Of a stretch of 64,000 bases of DNA, positions 44,733 to 54,063 are shown piece by piece; within the stretch, counting starts at the first letter, position 1; each line of letters starts with the position of its first letter. This stretch comes from Pedobacter sp. MC2016-15 (GTDB taxonomy: Bacteria > Bacteroidota > Bacteroidia > Sphingobacteriales > Sphingobacteriaceae), in the NCBI RefSeq assembly GCF_026239695.1, contig NZ_JAPIVS010000002.1, positions 62,001-126,000 of the forward strand. The letters run 5' to 3'. The translations under genes were made by a program, and so were the position numbers. The notes under the pieces are model-generated. The model was not told the DNA's origin and did no database searches. It saw nothing but the letters and a program-made list of their open reading frames with translations.

Positions 44733-45293
44733 TTATTTTACTCTTTCTATGTAATCACCGGTACGTGTATCAACCTTCACTTTATCGCCCTGGTTGATGA
44801 ACATTGGCACCCTGATCTCCACCCCGGTTTCTACTGTTGCATATTTCTGCGCACTGGTAGAAGTATCGCCTTTAACAGCAGGCTCCGTATAAGTGATCTC
44901 CAGCTCGACACTCTGTGGCATTGACGCTACAATAGGTTCTTCACTTTCGAATGAGATAATTACGTTCATTCCTTCTTTCAGAAACTTTACAGCCTCCCCA
45001 AACAATGTTTTAGGAACGTTGTACTGATCAAAAGAAGTGACATCCATTACAACAAGGAAATCTCCATCCTCGTATAAATATTGGTAGTCGTTGGTTTCTA
45101 CGCGACAAATCGTTACCTCTTCGTCAGTACGGAACCTGTATTCTACCAGTTTCCCGGTTTTAACATTCCGCATTTTGGCCTGGTAGAAAGCCCTTAAGTT
45201 ACCAGGAGTACGGTGAAGAAACTCTTCTACCTGCGTCAACTCACCGTTGAAACGAAGGATATTACCGGTTTTTACTTCTGATGCTTTTGCCAT
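44733..45293 (-). CDS. efp: Elongation factor P, with non-canonical loop tip
   Basis: Relieves ribosome stalling at polyproline stretches. The 186-residue protein has three beta domains: KOW-like (1-65), OB (about 66-125) and C-terminal OB (about 130-186), with FINQGDKVKVDTRTGDYIER at the end. The loop that reaches the peptidyl transferase centre reads HRTPGNLRAFYQAKMRN. By alignment Asn32 stands where E. coli EF-P has the beta-lysylated Lys34, and no lysine is at the tip. I chose ATG at 45291-45293; the longer frame starts upstream of the -7 element. It is the last gene of the lipid A locus but has its own promoter and terminator. Confidence 0.95.
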   Translation of the reverse strand: MAKASEVKTGNILRFNGELTQVEEFLHRTPGNLRAFYQAKMRNVKTGKLVEYRFRTDEEVTICRVETNDYQYLYEDGDFLVVMDVTSFDQYNVPKTLFGEAVKFLKEGMNVIISFESEEPIVASMPQSVELEITYTEPAVKGDTSTSAQKYATVETGVEIRVPMFINQGDKVKVDTRTGDYIERVK

Positions 45294-45338
45294 TTTATTT
45301 GAAATTGTTGCTTTTAATCTCAGCGCCATTTCGTGCCG

Positions 45339-45369
45339 CAAAGGTAAAAACAATTTGTGAATCCTGCAA
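45339..45369 (-). promoter_or_regulatory. Promoter of efp
   Basis: Minus strand TTG (45367-45369), 20-nt spacer, TACCTTTG (45339-45346), 45 nt before the start. Confidence 0.7.
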
Positions 45370-45444
45370 TACTTATTTTAAAATTTATTTATAAATTGAT
45401 TTTCAGACGAATAGATGACAATTCCGGGCAGTCCCGGCATAATA

Positions 45445-46062
45445 TTAATCCTTATAATCCGTTATACTTATCAAATTTTCGCAAAAGGAGTACTCGGTTT
45501 CCTGGTTGGAGCCCACCAAAACCAGCTTTTCTGCGGTAAAATCCCTGATCAATTCATGATACCAACCTATTCCCTGCATATCCAGGTTAGAAGTTGGCTC
45601 GTCCAGCAGGAGCAGCGGCGCATCCGTACAGCAGGCGAGCGCAAGCTTGGTACGCTGTTTCATCCCTGAAGAAAAGTATTTCAGAGGTTTATCCTGAGAT
45701 TTAGCCAGCCCCAGCAGATCCAGGACACCCGCAGCAGACAGACCCGGGTAGTAACTCTTGAATTTAAAATGAAATTCTATAGTTTCCTGCAGACTGAACT
45801 CCTCTACCAGATCAAGATAGGGGGCGGCAAAGCTGAGCTGTGTATAGATTTTTTCTACCGGGATGATATTTCCGTCGCTATAGGTGATACTTCCCTCAGA
45901 AGGCGCCAAACTGCCTAAGATTACACTTAAGAGCGTCGATTTACCTGAGCCGTTTGGCCCGAGTATGGCATATTTGCCGGCAGAATTAAACTGGTAGCTG
46001 AAATTTCTGAAAATCCACTCCTGGTTAAATCTTCTGCCGGCATCCTGTAAATCGATCGTCAT
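45445..46062 (-). CDS. ABC transporter ATP-binding protein, no permease nearby
   Basis: A 205-residue ABC ATPase. Walker A is LGPNGSGKST, the signature motif is KYFSSGMKQRTKLALA (SSGMK in place of LSGGQ) and Walker B is LLLLDEPTSNLD. It carries no membrane part, and no permease gene is adjacent. It starts 9 nt after the lpxA stop codon on the same strand and is likely cotranscribed with the lipid A genes. A link to lipid or envelope transport is inferred from position only. I chose ATG at 46060-46062; the TTG one codon upstream is less likely. Confidence 0.92.
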   Translation of the reverse strand: MTIDLQDAGRRFNQEWIFRNFSYQFNSAGKYAILGPNGSGKSTLLSVILGSLAPSEGSITYSDGNIIPVEKIYTQLSFAAPYLDLVEEFSLQETIEFHFKFKSYYPGLSAAGVLDLLGLAKSQDKPLKYFSSGMKQRTKLALACCTDAPLLLLDEPTSNLDMQGIGWYHELIRDFTAEKLVLVGSNQETEYSFCENLISITDYKD

Positions 46063-46071
46063 CAATGATGA

Positions 46072-46857
46072 TTAGCTTACTGTACCAAAACCTTTCATTA
46101 CACCACGGTTAGAGTTGCGGATGAAGTCAACGATCTCATCGCGGATTTCCGTAGGTGCAAATTCGGCCTCTATTTTATCAAGGGCCTTCGTTACGTTGTT
46201 GTGTTTCACAAAAAGTACCCTGTAGATTTCCTGGATTTCGTTGATTTTCTCTGAAGAGAACCCACGGCGTCTTAATCCCACAGAGTTGATACCAGCATAG
46301 GAAAGTGGTTCCCTTGCCGCTTTAACGTAAGGAGGAACATCTTTACGTACCAGTGAACCACCAGTCACAAAAGCATGTGAACCCACTTTTACAAACTGGT
46401 GAATAGCTACCAGGCCTGCCAGAACAACATGACTGCCAATAGTAATATGGCCCGCCAGTGTAGTACTGTTTGAAAAGATACAGTGGTCGCCCACTTCACA
46501 ATCATGTGCAATATGTGAATATGCCTGGATCAGGCAATTGCTGCCGATCACAGTTTTCCATTTATCCTTGGTACCCCTGTTGATGGTTACACACTCCCTG
46601 ATGGTCGTATTGTCACCAATTTCTGCAGTAGTAACTTCTCCGGCGAATTTCAGGTCCTGAGGGACACCGGAAATCACTGAACCCGGGAAGATTTTACAAT
46701 TTTTTCCTATCCTGGCGCCGTCCATGATGACAACATTAGATGCGATCCATGTACCGTCACCAATGACTACGTCTTTGTGAATGACTGAAAAAGGCTCAAT
46801 AATTACATTTTCGCCAATTTTAGCGTCCGGATGTATATATGCTAAAGGTTGTATCAT
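46072..46857 (-). CDS. lpxA: UDP-N-acetylglucosamine O-acyltransferase LpxA
   Basis: First step of lipid A synthesis: it moves a 3-hydroxyacyl chain from acyl carrier protein to UDP-GlcNAc. The 261-residue protein is a left-handed beta-helix of hexapeptide repeats (IHPDAKIGENVIIEPFSVIH and so on), with the catalytic His region SHIAHDCEVGDHC. The C-terminal helical part from about 190 (GLRRRGFSSEKINEIQEIYR) is typical. It starts 4 nt inside the end of lpxC/fabZ (ATGA), so expression is coupled. The longer frame upstream is a shadow of lpxC/fabZ. Confidence 0.97.
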   Translation of the reverse strand: MIQPLAYIHPDAKIGENVIIEPFSVIHKDVVIGDGTWIASNVVIMDGARIGKNCKIFPGSVISGVPQDLKFAGEVTTAEIGDNTTIRECVTINRGTKDKWKTVIGSNCLIQAYSHIAHDCEVGDHCIFSNSTTLAGHITIGSHVVLAGLVAIHQFVKVGSHAFVTGGSLVRKDVPPYVKAAREPLSYAGINSVGLRRRGFSSEKINEIQEIYRVLFVKHNNVTKALDKIEAEFAPTEIRDEIVDFIRNSNRGVMKGFGTVS

Positions 46858-48266
46858 GATACGCGTTCGCTTTCTTTTACTTTTGAAATTTGTGCCATCA
46901 TCTCTGCTTCCACAACAATTTTGTCTCCTACCATGCCCACACCTTTCATCTGTGCAATGCCTCTGCGGATCGGTTCCATCAGATCGCATCTGAAAACAAT
47001 CGTATCACCAGGTAAAACCTGCGCCCTGAATCTCACTTTATCGATCTTCAGGAAATATGTCAGATAATTTCTTGGGTCCGGAACGGTACTCAGCACCAGT
47101 ATTCCTCCTGTTTGAGCCATAGCCTCAATCTGTATCACTCCCGGAAACACCGGGGCGCCAGGGAAATGACCTTTGAAGAACTCCTCATTCATGGTCACAT
47201 TTTTTACACCTACAACGTGCGTTTTTGATAATTCCAGGATCTTATCAATAAACAGGAAGGGCTGTCTGTGTGGCAGGATATCCATGATCTGCACCACATC
47301 ATAAAGCGGTTTCACAGATGGATCATATACTTTCTGAACCTTCTTATTTTTTTCTTTTTTAATCGCTGCCTTGATTTTTTTAGCGAAGGCAACGTTTGCC
47401 GCATGCCCCGGACGTGCCGCCATGATATGACCTTTAAGGTGCATACCCACTAAAGCCAGGTCACCGATCATGTCCAGCAATTTGTGTCTTGCCGGCTCAT
47501 TCTGGTAGCGCAGCTCCATATTGTTCAGGATACCCTGAGGTGCTACATCAATTTTCTCGCGGTTGAAGATCTTGGCCAGGTGGTCAAGTTCATCCTTGGT
47601 CACTTCTTTATCTACGATAACAATCGCATTGTTCAGATCGCCACCTTTGATGAGATTGTTCTGCAGCTGGTATTCCAGTTCGTGCAAAAAGCAAAAGGTA
47701 CGGCAGGAGGAGATCTCTCCTTTAAACTCAGCAATGCTGGATATTACGGCATGCTGACTACCCAGTACCGGAGAATTATAGTCGATCATACAGGTGAACC
47801 TGTAGTCCTCCAGTGGCATAGCTACAATCTCTACCTTTCTGTCCGGTTCAGTATAGATGATATTATGCGGAATCTGGAAGTATTCACGGTCAACTTCCTG
47901 CTGAACCACACCTGCACTTTCAAGTGCCTCAACAAATAAAATTGCACTTCCGTCCATGATAGGTGTCTCAGGACCATCCAGTTTCATCAGGATATTGTCC
48001 AGATCCATCCCTACAAGAGAAGCCATTACGTGTTCCACAGTACTGATACTTGCCCCGTTTTGCGAAATTGTTGTACCTCTGGCCGTGTCCGTAACATTGT
48101 CACAGTCGGCATCCACAATTGGCTGTCCCGGAAGATCGATCCTCTGAAATTTGAAACCGTGGTTTTCAGGCGCAGGACAAAAAGTTAAGGTAACATTCGC
48201 TCCTGTATGCAGACCTACCCCCTGTACAGAAACTTCGCTTTTTATAGTTTTTTGTTTAACGTTCAT
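46854..48266 (-). CDS. lpxC/fabZ: Bifunctional LpxC deacetylase / FabZ 3-hydroxyacyl-ACP dehydratase
   Basis: A fusion of 470 residues. The N-terminal part (about 1-305) is LpxC, the zinc-dependent deacetylase of lipid A synthesis, with [18 protein letters not shown] and the second zinc site in [18 protein letters not shown]. The C-terminal part (about 320-470) is FabZ, with [16 protein letters not shown] and [20 protein letters not shown], which dehydrates 3-hydroxyacyl-ACP in fatty acid synthesis. This fusion is typical of Bacteroidota. The two activities use the same precursor pool, so the fusion may balance lipid A against phospholipid. It overlaps lpxD by 11 nt and lpxA by 4 nt. Confidence 0.97.
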   Translation of the reverse strand: MNVKQKTIKSEVSVQGVGLHTGANVTLTFCPAPENHGFKFQRIDLPGQPIVDADCDNVTDTARGTTISQNGASISTVEHVMASLVGMDLDNILMKLDGPETPIMDGSAILFVEALESAGVVQQEVDREYFQIPHNIIYTEPDRKVEIVAMPLEDYRFTCMIDYNSPVLGSQHAVISSIAEFKGEISSCRTFCFLHELEYQLQNNLIKGGDLNNAIVIVDKEVTKDELDHLAKIFNREKIDVAPQGILNNMELRYQNEPARHKLLDMIGDLALVGMHLKGHIMAARPGHAANVAFAKKIKAAIKKEKNKKVQKVYDPSVKPLYDVVQIMDILPHRQPFLFIDKILELSKTHVVGVKNVTMNEEFFKGHFPGAPVFPGVIQIEAMAQTGGILVLSTVPDPRNYLTYFLKIDKVRFRAQVLPGDTIVFRCDLMEPIRRGIAQMKGVGMVGDKIVVEAEMMAQISKVKESERVS

Positions 48267-49338
48267 TATTGTTGTGTGTGGTACTAACTATGCTGTGTTC
48301 GGAATCGCTTTTTAATTCGGCCTCTATTTTTGATATACGTTTTTCTATGTTCGGAAGTTGCTTAAAAAGCACTGAAGCACGCATCCAGTCTCTCAATGGC
48401 TGTGCGGGAGTACCGTGCCATTGCTTATTTTCCTGAGCAATGCTGAAATTAATTCCGGCCTGGGCACCAATCTGGGTACCATTTGCAAGGGATAAATGTC
48501 CTGCGATACCCACCTGACCACCTACAACTGATTTCTGGCCTACTTTACTACTGCCTGAGATGCCGGCCTGAGCAGCAACAACCGTATTTTCACCTACCTC
48601 TACATTATGCGCAATCTGGATCAGGTTATCCAGTTTCACGCCTTTTCTGATAAAGGTAGATCCCATTGTAGCCCTGTCAATAGCCGTATTTGCACCAATT
48701 TCGACATCGTCTTCAATGACCACATTTCCAATCTGTGCGATTTTGGAATAGCTACCGTCAGGTTGTGGTGCAAAGCCAAAACCATCACTGCCAATCACAG
48801 TATTGGAATGGATCACTACACGGTCGCCAATTACAGACCTATTGTAAATTTTCACACCCGGATGAATCGTATTTGCTGAACCGATTTTGGTGTCTGTGCC
48901 CACAAAAACCTGTTGTGAGATCTTTGTGTCATCACCAATCTCCACATTTTCAGAGATATAGGAGAACGCCCCGATAAAAACGTTTTTACCAATCTTTGCA
49001 GATGGATGTATAAAAGATGGTTCTTCAATACCCGACTTTACCATTGAAGCATTATACGCTTCATTATATTTTTCGAGCAAAACAGAAAAAGCACTATATG
49101 GATCTTTAACTTTCACCAGGGTACAGCTGACAGGCTGAGCAGGGAAAAAGTCCTGACCAACGATCACAACAGAGGCTTGAGTTGAATATATATAATGTTC
49201 GTACTTACGGTTCGATAGAAAACATAAGGCACCTTTTTTACCATCCTCTATTTTTGAAAGCTCTGAAACTGTAATGTTTTCATCCCCTTCAATCGTCCCG
49301 CTTAAAAAGTCGCTTATCTGCTTGGCAGTAAATTGCAT
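48256..49338 (-). CDS. lpxD: UDP-3-O-(3-hydroxyacyl)glucosamine N-acyltransferase LpxD
   Basis: Third acyl step of lipid A synthesis. The 360-residue protein has the N-terminal LpxD uridine-binding domain (about 1-100), a hexapeptide beta-helix ([20 protein letters not shown] onward) and a C-terminal helix ([20 protein letters not shown]). The catalytic His lies in [14 protein letters not shown], as in E. coli LpxD. It is the first gene of the lpxD-lpxC/fabZ-lpxA operon. Its promoter matches the consensus closely and lies so near the ATG that the message is nearly leaderless. Confidence 0.97.
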   Translation of the reverse strand: MQFTAKQISDFLSGTIEGDENITVSELSKIEDGKKGALCFLSNRKYEHYIYSTQASVVIVGQDFFPAQPVSCTLVKVKDPYSAFSVLLEKYNEAYNASMVKSGIEEPSFIHPSAKIGKNVFIGAFSYISENVEIGDDTKISQQVFVGTDTKIGSANTIHPGVKIYNRSVIGDRVVIHSNTVIGSDGFGFAPQPDGSYSKIAQIGNVVIEDDVEIGANTAIDRATMGSTFIRKGVKLDNLIQIAHNVEVGENTVVAAQAGISGSSKVGQKSVVGGQVGIAGHLSLANGTQIGAQAGINFSIAQENKQWHGTPAQPLRDWMRASVLFKQLPNIEKRISKIEAELKSDSEHSIVSTTHNNNER

Positions 49339-49342
49339 TCTA

Positions 49343-49373
49343 CAAAGTTAAATGTTAAATTGATATGAACAAA
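49343..49373 (-). promoter_or_regulatory. Promoter of the lipid A operon
   Basis: Minus strand TTTG (49370-49373), 19-nt spacer, TAACTTTG (49343-49350), 4 nt before the ATG. Confidence 0.8.
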
Positions 49374-49458
49374 TAATCCCCACACCCTAATTTTTTTAGA
49401 GCGCGCCTTATCGGAAACTAAAAACGGGATTATTATCAAATTATTTTGTTAAAAAATG

Positions 49459-50688
49459 CTAAATTATTCGTGGATAGCATAGTATATGTTTGGTAACAGT
49501 CTTATCCAATGATTCCAAGTTAGATAAATCCGAGGCTTTGGCAATATCTATGGTTTCATTATTTTTCATTAAAATATTAATTGTACTGTTTCCTTCACCT
49601 GTATTGTAGGCACGGTTGCTGATCACATCAGTAAAAACAAAGTAAGAAACTTCGTCCTGGTTAATATTCAGGCTGATTTCTGTGTTATCTTTGATAATCT
49701 GCATCCGGTTAACATCAGGACTACTGTTACTGATCTCTGTCTTCAGCAGCGTCCGGTTCACCAGCATGGTACACAAAAGCGAAAGCACCCGGTCAGGGTG
49801 ATCCCGCCATACCTTAACAGAAGCAAAAATATCCTGGTCATCCAGCCGCGAAAACTGCAGTAAATGGATATCCTCTTCCAGAAAGCCTGTTTTTTTCACA
49901 TCGTTTTTCAAAAAATGCTGCAAAGCAGGCGTTGCAAATAACTCCTCGCCCTTCTCCGCCAGATCTTTCGCCCTCTTCAGGATCTTTACCAGCAGCTGCT
50001 CCCCAGCAATCACGGTTTTGTGCAGATACACCTGCCAGTACATCAGCCGGCGGGCCACCAAAAACTTCTCAATAGAATAAATCCCCTTTTCTTCAATCAC
50101 CAGATGGTCATCAGCCACGTTAAACATTTTGATGATCCGGTCAAAACTAATCACCCCTTCACTAACACCGGTGAAAAAACTGTCCCGGTTCAGGTAGTCC
50201 ATCCTGTCCAGATCCAGCTGACTGGATATCAGCTGCTGCAGGAATTTCTTAGGATATTTACCGGTAAACACTTCTATCGCCGTGCTCAGGCGGCCCTGAA
50301 ATTCATGATTCAATTTTTCCATCATCAGCATGGAAATATCTTCATGATGGATGCCTTTTACCAATGAATGCTCCAATGCATGTGAAAATGGGCCATGCCC
50401 GATATCATGCAGTAATATGGCTATGGTAGCAGCCTCCTCTTCTGTTCTGGAGATTTCCTGACCCTTGCTCCGCAGCACCTCAATTGCCAGACTCATCAGG
50501 TGCATGGCGCCCAGGGCATGGTGAAAACGGGTATGCAATGCCCCCGGATAAACCAGATGTGTCATCCCCAGTTGCTTGATATAACGCAGACGCTGGAAAA
50601 AAGGATGCGAGATCAGATCAAAGACCAGTTCAGAGGGTATATTGATGAATCCGTAAACCGGGTCATTTATGATTTTCTTTTTGTTCAA
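49459..50688 (-). CDS. HD domain phosphohydrolase (dGTPase/YwfO-like)
   Basis: A 409-residue HD-superfamily protein, probably a nucleotide hydrolase. The metal-binding motifs are TRFHHALGAMHLMS and ILLHDIGHGPFSHALEHSL (His-Asp), with RMDYLNRDSFFTGVSEGVIS (Asp) following. The start is unusual: TTG at 50686-50688; a stop lies six codons further upstream and no ATG is between, so TTG is the best start for the family-like INDPVYGFINIP. The specific substrate (dNTP or another) cannot be read from the sequence. It is divergent from porX. Confidence 0.9.
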   Translation of the reverse strand: MNKKKIINDPVYGFINIPSELVFDLISHPFFQRLRYIKQLGMTHLVYPGALHTRFHHALGAMHLMSLAIEVLRSKGQEISRTEEEAATIAILLHDIGHGPFSHALEHSLVKGIHHEDISMLMMEKLNHEFQGRLSTAIEVFTGKYPKKFLQQLISSQLDLDRMDYLNRDSFFTGVSEGVISFDRIIKMFNVADDHLVIEEKGIYSIEKFLVARRLMYWQVYLHKTVIAGEQLLVKILKRAKDLAEKGEELFATPALQHFLKNDVKKTGFLEEDIHLLQFSRLDDQDIFASVKVWRDHPDRVLSLLCTMLVNRTLLKTEISNSSPDVNRMQIIKDNTEISLNINQDEVSYFVFTDVISNRAYNTGEGNSTINILMKNNETIDIAKASDLSNLESLDKTVTKHILCYPRII

Positions 50689-50792
50689 TCTTTCGAAAAT
50701 AAATTATACGGTACAAAAATTGCTATTTTTATCCGTACTTAAGAAAGAGATCTCTCTTTTTAAAGAATTATTTACACCTTATACATACAATA

Positions 50793-52346
50793 ATGCAGGA
50801 AACCAAGATTCTCTGGGCCGACGATGAAATTAACCTTCTCAAACCACATATATTACTCTTAAACGAAAAAGGATATCACGTAACAACATTTACCAATGGT
50901 AATGATGCGCTTGAAGCCTTTGGGAAAGAGCATTTCGATCTTGTATTTCTGGATGAAAATATGCCTGGCATGAGCGGACTCGAAACGCTTTCTGCCATCA
51001 AAAATATTAAAAATGATGTCCCGGTTGTACTAATTACCAAAAGCGAAGAGGAAAACCTGATGGAAGACGCAATCGGGTCAAAAATTGACGATTACCTGAT
51101 AAAGCCGGTGAACCCTAAACAGGTACTGCTGACGATCAAGAAAATCATCGATAACAAAAGACTGATCAGCGCCAAAACATCCATGGCCTACCAGCAGGAT
51201 TTCAGACGGTTGGGAATGACGCTGAACGATAAACTCAGCTACGAAGAATGGGTAGATGTATACAAAAAATTAGTATTCTGGGAACTTGAACTGGAAAAGC
51301 TGGATGATCCGCAGATGCATGAGATTCTGACCATGCAGAAGTCAGAAGCCAATACCCAGTTTTCCAGATTTATTGAAGATCACTACCTCGGATGGGTAAA
51401 CGGCAAGGGACAGGCGCCATTGTTGTCAAATGAGCTGCTCCGTAAAAAAGCATTCCCGCTGATCAACTCTACTACACCGGTGTTTTTTATCCTGATTGAT
51501 AACCTGCGGTACGACCAGTGGAAGATCATCAACCCGCTGATTACAGAACACTTCAGACTGGATGACGAAGATATCTATTCCAGCATCCTGCCTACGGCAA
51601 CACAATATGCAAGAAACTCGATTTTCTCGGGTCTGATGCCTCTGGAAATGGAAAAACGTTTCCCCTCACTGTGGCAGAATGATGATGATGAGGGCGGAAA
51701 GAACATGCATGAAGAAGCATTCCTGGCCGATCAGATCAAACGCAGTGTACGCAAGGACTGCAAATTCAGCTACCATAAAATCCTGACCTATGATGATGGT
51801 AAGGCGCTTACAGAGCAGGTAAATAACCTGATGCAGAATGAATTTAATGCCATCGTCTACAACTTTGTAGACATGCTCTCCCATGCCCGTACCGATATGG
51901 CGATGATCAGGGAGCTGGCAAATGATGATGCCGCCTACCGGTCGTTAACCTTGTCCTGGTTTGAGCACTCTCCTTTACTGGAATTACTGAAAAAACTCTC
52001 GCAGAAACAGGTGAAAATTGTCATCACCACTGACCACGGAACTATCCGTGTAAAACATCCGAGCAAGGTGATTGGCGACAGAAATACGAATACCAACCTG
52101 CGCTATAAACAAGGCAGAAACCTGAATTACAATGCCAAAGAGGTATTTCTGATTAAAAACCCTCATGAAGCGCAATTGCCGAAGATCAATATCAGTTCAA
52201 ATTATATCTTTGCCAAGGAAGACCGTTATTTTGTTTACCAGAACAACTACAACCAGTTTGTAAACTATTATAACGAAACCTTCCAGCATGGCGGTATCTC
52301 TCTGGAGGAGATGATCATTCCTGTAGCTACCTATAGTTCACGTTAG
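50793..52346 (+). CDS. porX: PorX-type response regulator with PglZ/alkaline phosphatase-like domain
   Basis: A 517-residue protein with an N-terminal receiver (1-120; acidic pair in WADDEIN, phospho-acceptor Asp54 in LVFLDENMPGMSG, Lys in DYLIKPVN), a helical linker, and a C-terminal PglZ/alkaline-phosphatase-like domain from about 205 with FILIDNLRYDQWK and TTDHGTIRVKHPSKV, where Asp, Thr and His would bind zinc. This is the layout of PorX, which in Porphyromonas works with the kinase PorY and with an ECF sigma factor to control the type IX secretion system. No PorY or T9SS component is next to it. It is followed by tsaE after 11 nt. Confidence 0.94.
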   Translation: MQETKILWADDEINLLKPHILLLNEKGYHVTTFTNGNDALEAFGKEHFDLVFLDENMPGMSGLETLSAIKNIKNDVPVVLITKSEEENLMEDAIGSKIDDYLIKPVNPKQVLLTIKKIIDNKRLISAKTSMAYQQDFRRLGMTLNDKLSYEEWVDVYKKLVFWELELEKLDDPQMHEILTMQKSEANTQFSRFIEDHYLGWVNGKGQAPLLSNELLRKKAFPLINSTTPVFFILIDNLRYDQWKIINPLITEHFRLDDEDIYSSILPTATQYARNSIFSGLMPLEMEKRFPSLWQNDDDEGGKNMHEEAFLADQIKRSVRKDCKFSYHKILTYDDGKALTEQVNNLMQNEFNAIVYNFVDMLSHARTDMAMIRELANDDAAYRSLTLSWFEHSPLLELLKKLSQKQVKIVITTDHGTIRVKHPSKVIGDRNTNTNLRYKQGRNLNYNAKEVFLIKNPHEAQLPKINISSNYIFAKEDRYFVYQNNYNQFVNYYNETFQHGGISLEEMIIPVATYSSR

Positions 52347-52357
52347 TAAAGGCATAA

Positions 52358-52780
52358 ATGAATCTTGAAGTTAATAGTCTTACCGAATTAAACAGCGTAG
52401 CCGAAGCGCTGTTTAATTTCGCTGAAGAGGAAAAGGTGTTTATTTTTGAAGGAGAAATGGGCGCTGGAAAAACCACATTTATCAAAGCCCTCTGTAAACA
52501 TTTGGGTGTAGAAGATGTAGTGAGCAGTCCAACCTTTTCTCTGGTCAACGAATATGCCGCAGGCAGTTCTACCATTTACCATTTTGATTTTTACAGAATC
52601 CGTGATATCCGCGAAGCATACGATATCGGTTATGAAGAATATTTTTATTCCGGGCATATCTGCCTGATAGAATGGCCCGAACGTGTAGAAGAGATCCTGC
52701 CGGACCACTACATCAAAGTAGGAATCCAGGTTTTATCTCCCGATAAAAGAGCATTTACGTTTAGTAAAAATTACCGTTAG
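52358..52780 (+). CDS. tsaE: tRNA threonylcarbamoyladenosine biosynthesis ATPase TsaE
   Basis: Works with TsaB and TsaD to make t6A37 of tRNAs that read ANN codons. The 140-residue P-loop protein has Walker A GEMGAGKTT (about 32-40), SSPTFSLVNEYA (switch region) and YHFDFYRI, with LIEWPERVEEILP (Walker-B-like). Length is usual. It lies 11 nt after porX and 53 nt before alanine dehydrogenase, so the three are probably one transcript. TsaB/TsaD are not in the window. Confidence 0.95.
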   Translation: MNLEVNSLTELNSVAEALFNFAEEEKVFIFEGEMGAGKTTFIKALCKHLGVEDVVSSPTFSLVNEYAAGSSTIYHFDFYRIRDIREAYDIGYEEYFYSGHICLIEWPERVEEILPDHYIKVGIQVLSPDKRAFTFSKNYR

Positions 52781-52833
52781 ATGCTTGATTTTCATCTTAT
52801 TTTTCTTAATTTCATTCAAATAAACGCTATATA

Positions 52834-54060
52834 ATGGCTACAGGATTACGGGAAGAAATGGCCTCAATTGCTCAGAAAGGTTTACTACAGCCAAAAGAAA
52901 CACTGTCAGAACTCAAACAGAAAAGCAACAGTCTTTATATTGGTATTCCCAAAGAGATTTCATTCCAGGAGAACAGGATTGCCCTTACCCCTTTGTCAGT
53001 TGCATTGCTGGTTAACAATGGCCATAAGGTATTGCTGGAGAGCGGTGCTGGTACAGGTGCCAATTTCTCTGACAATGATTACAGTGAGCAGGGCGCCATT
53101 ATCACTTTCAATAAAAAGGATGTTTTTGATGCCGATATCATTGTAAAAATAGCCCCTCCAACCGTTGAGGAGATCGAGTTGATGCACAAAGGTCAGACGC
53201 TGATCTCAGCCCTTCAGATGGGTGCCCTCAAAGAAAGCTACCTGAAAGCGCTGATGGATAAAAAGATTAACGCCCTGTGCTTTGAACATTTACGTGATGA
53301 AGGAAATATCCTGAGTGTGGTACGTGCGATGAGCGAGATTGTAGGCGCTACTTCCATCTTTATTGCTGCAGAATATCTCAGCAGCGTGACCGGTGGCAAG
53401 GGTCTTATGCTGGGTGGTTTCACCGGTGTTCCGCCTACTGAAATTGTGATCCTTGGCGCAGGCACTGTGGGCGAATATGCTGCCAGAACAGCCTTGTCGC
53501 TCGGTGCAGAAGTAAAAGTCTTTGACAGTTCGATATACCGTTTACGCCGCTTACAGAATAACCTTGGAAGCCGTGTTTTCACCTCTGTGATGCAGCCTAT
53601 AGTGCTTGGTAAGGCTGTTACTACCTGTGATGTGGTCATTGGTGCCATCAGGGCAACGCATGGCCGCAGCCCCTGTATCATCATGGAAGAAACCGTAGCC
53701 CGTATGAAACCGGATTCTGTGGTGATTGATGTCAGCATCGATCAGGGTGGCTGTTTTGAAACCTCTGAAGTCACCAATCACAAGGATCCTGTTTTCAGGA
53801 AACATGATGTGATCCACTATTGTGTTCCTAATATTGCCTCCAGGGTACCCCGGACAGCTTCTTATGCACTGACCAACATCTTCACCCCAATCCTGGTGGA
53901 TATAGGTGATATGGGGGGACTGATGAATGTGGTCTGGAACAGACCCGGAATCAGGGAAGCGCTCTACATTTACCAGGGGCACCTCACCAGCAAAACGCTT
54001 GCAAATATGTTTAACCTGCCTTTCAAGGATATTGAACTGCTGGTTGTAGCCAATCAATAG
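52834..54060 (+). CDS. ald: Alanine dehydrogenase
   Basis: Interconverts L-alanine and pyruvate with NAD. The 408-residue protein has the AlaDH/PNT N-terminal block GIPKEISFQENRIALTP (about 37-53), the central KGLMLGGFTGVPP, and the NAD-binding Rossmann motif VILGAGTVGEYAARTALSLG. The catalytic-type segments of the family follow (DVVIGAIRATHGRSPCI, VDIGDMGG). It carries an N-terminal extension of about 35 residues compared with the 370-residue enzymes of Bacillus; such extensions are usual in Bacteroidota. It lies at the end of the porX-tsaE-ald run and converges on an MFS gene with 3 nt between the stops. Confidence 0.93.
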   Translation: MATGLREEMASIAQKGLLQPKETLSELKQKSNSLYIGIPKEISFQENRIALTPLSVALLVNNGHKVLLESGAGTGANFSDNDYSEQGAIITFNKKDVFDADIIVKIAPPTVEEIELMHKGQTLISALQMGALKESYLKALMDKKINALCFEHLRDEGNILSVVRAMSEIVGATSIFIAAEYLSSVTGGKGLMLGGFTGVPPTEIVILGAGTVGEYAARTALSLGAEVKVFDSSIYRLRRLQNNLGSRVFTSVMQPIVLGKAVTTCDVVIGAIRATHGRSPCIIMEETVARMKPDSVVIDVSIDQGGCFETSEVTNHKDPVFRKHDVIHYCVPNIASRVPRTASYALTNIFTPILVDIGDMGGLMNVVWNRPGIREALYIYQGHLTSKTLANMFNLPFKDIELLVVANQ

Positions 54061-54063
54061 AAA

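Noticed and set aside
45424..45437. Small GC hairpin CCGGG-CAGT-CCCGG after the ABC ATPase gene
   Set aside because: Five base pairs and no T run; not enough for a terminator call.
46858..46989. Longer N-terminus for lpxA
   Set aside because: The extra 44 codons lie inside lpxC/fabZ in another frame; the family start is [15 protein letters not shown].
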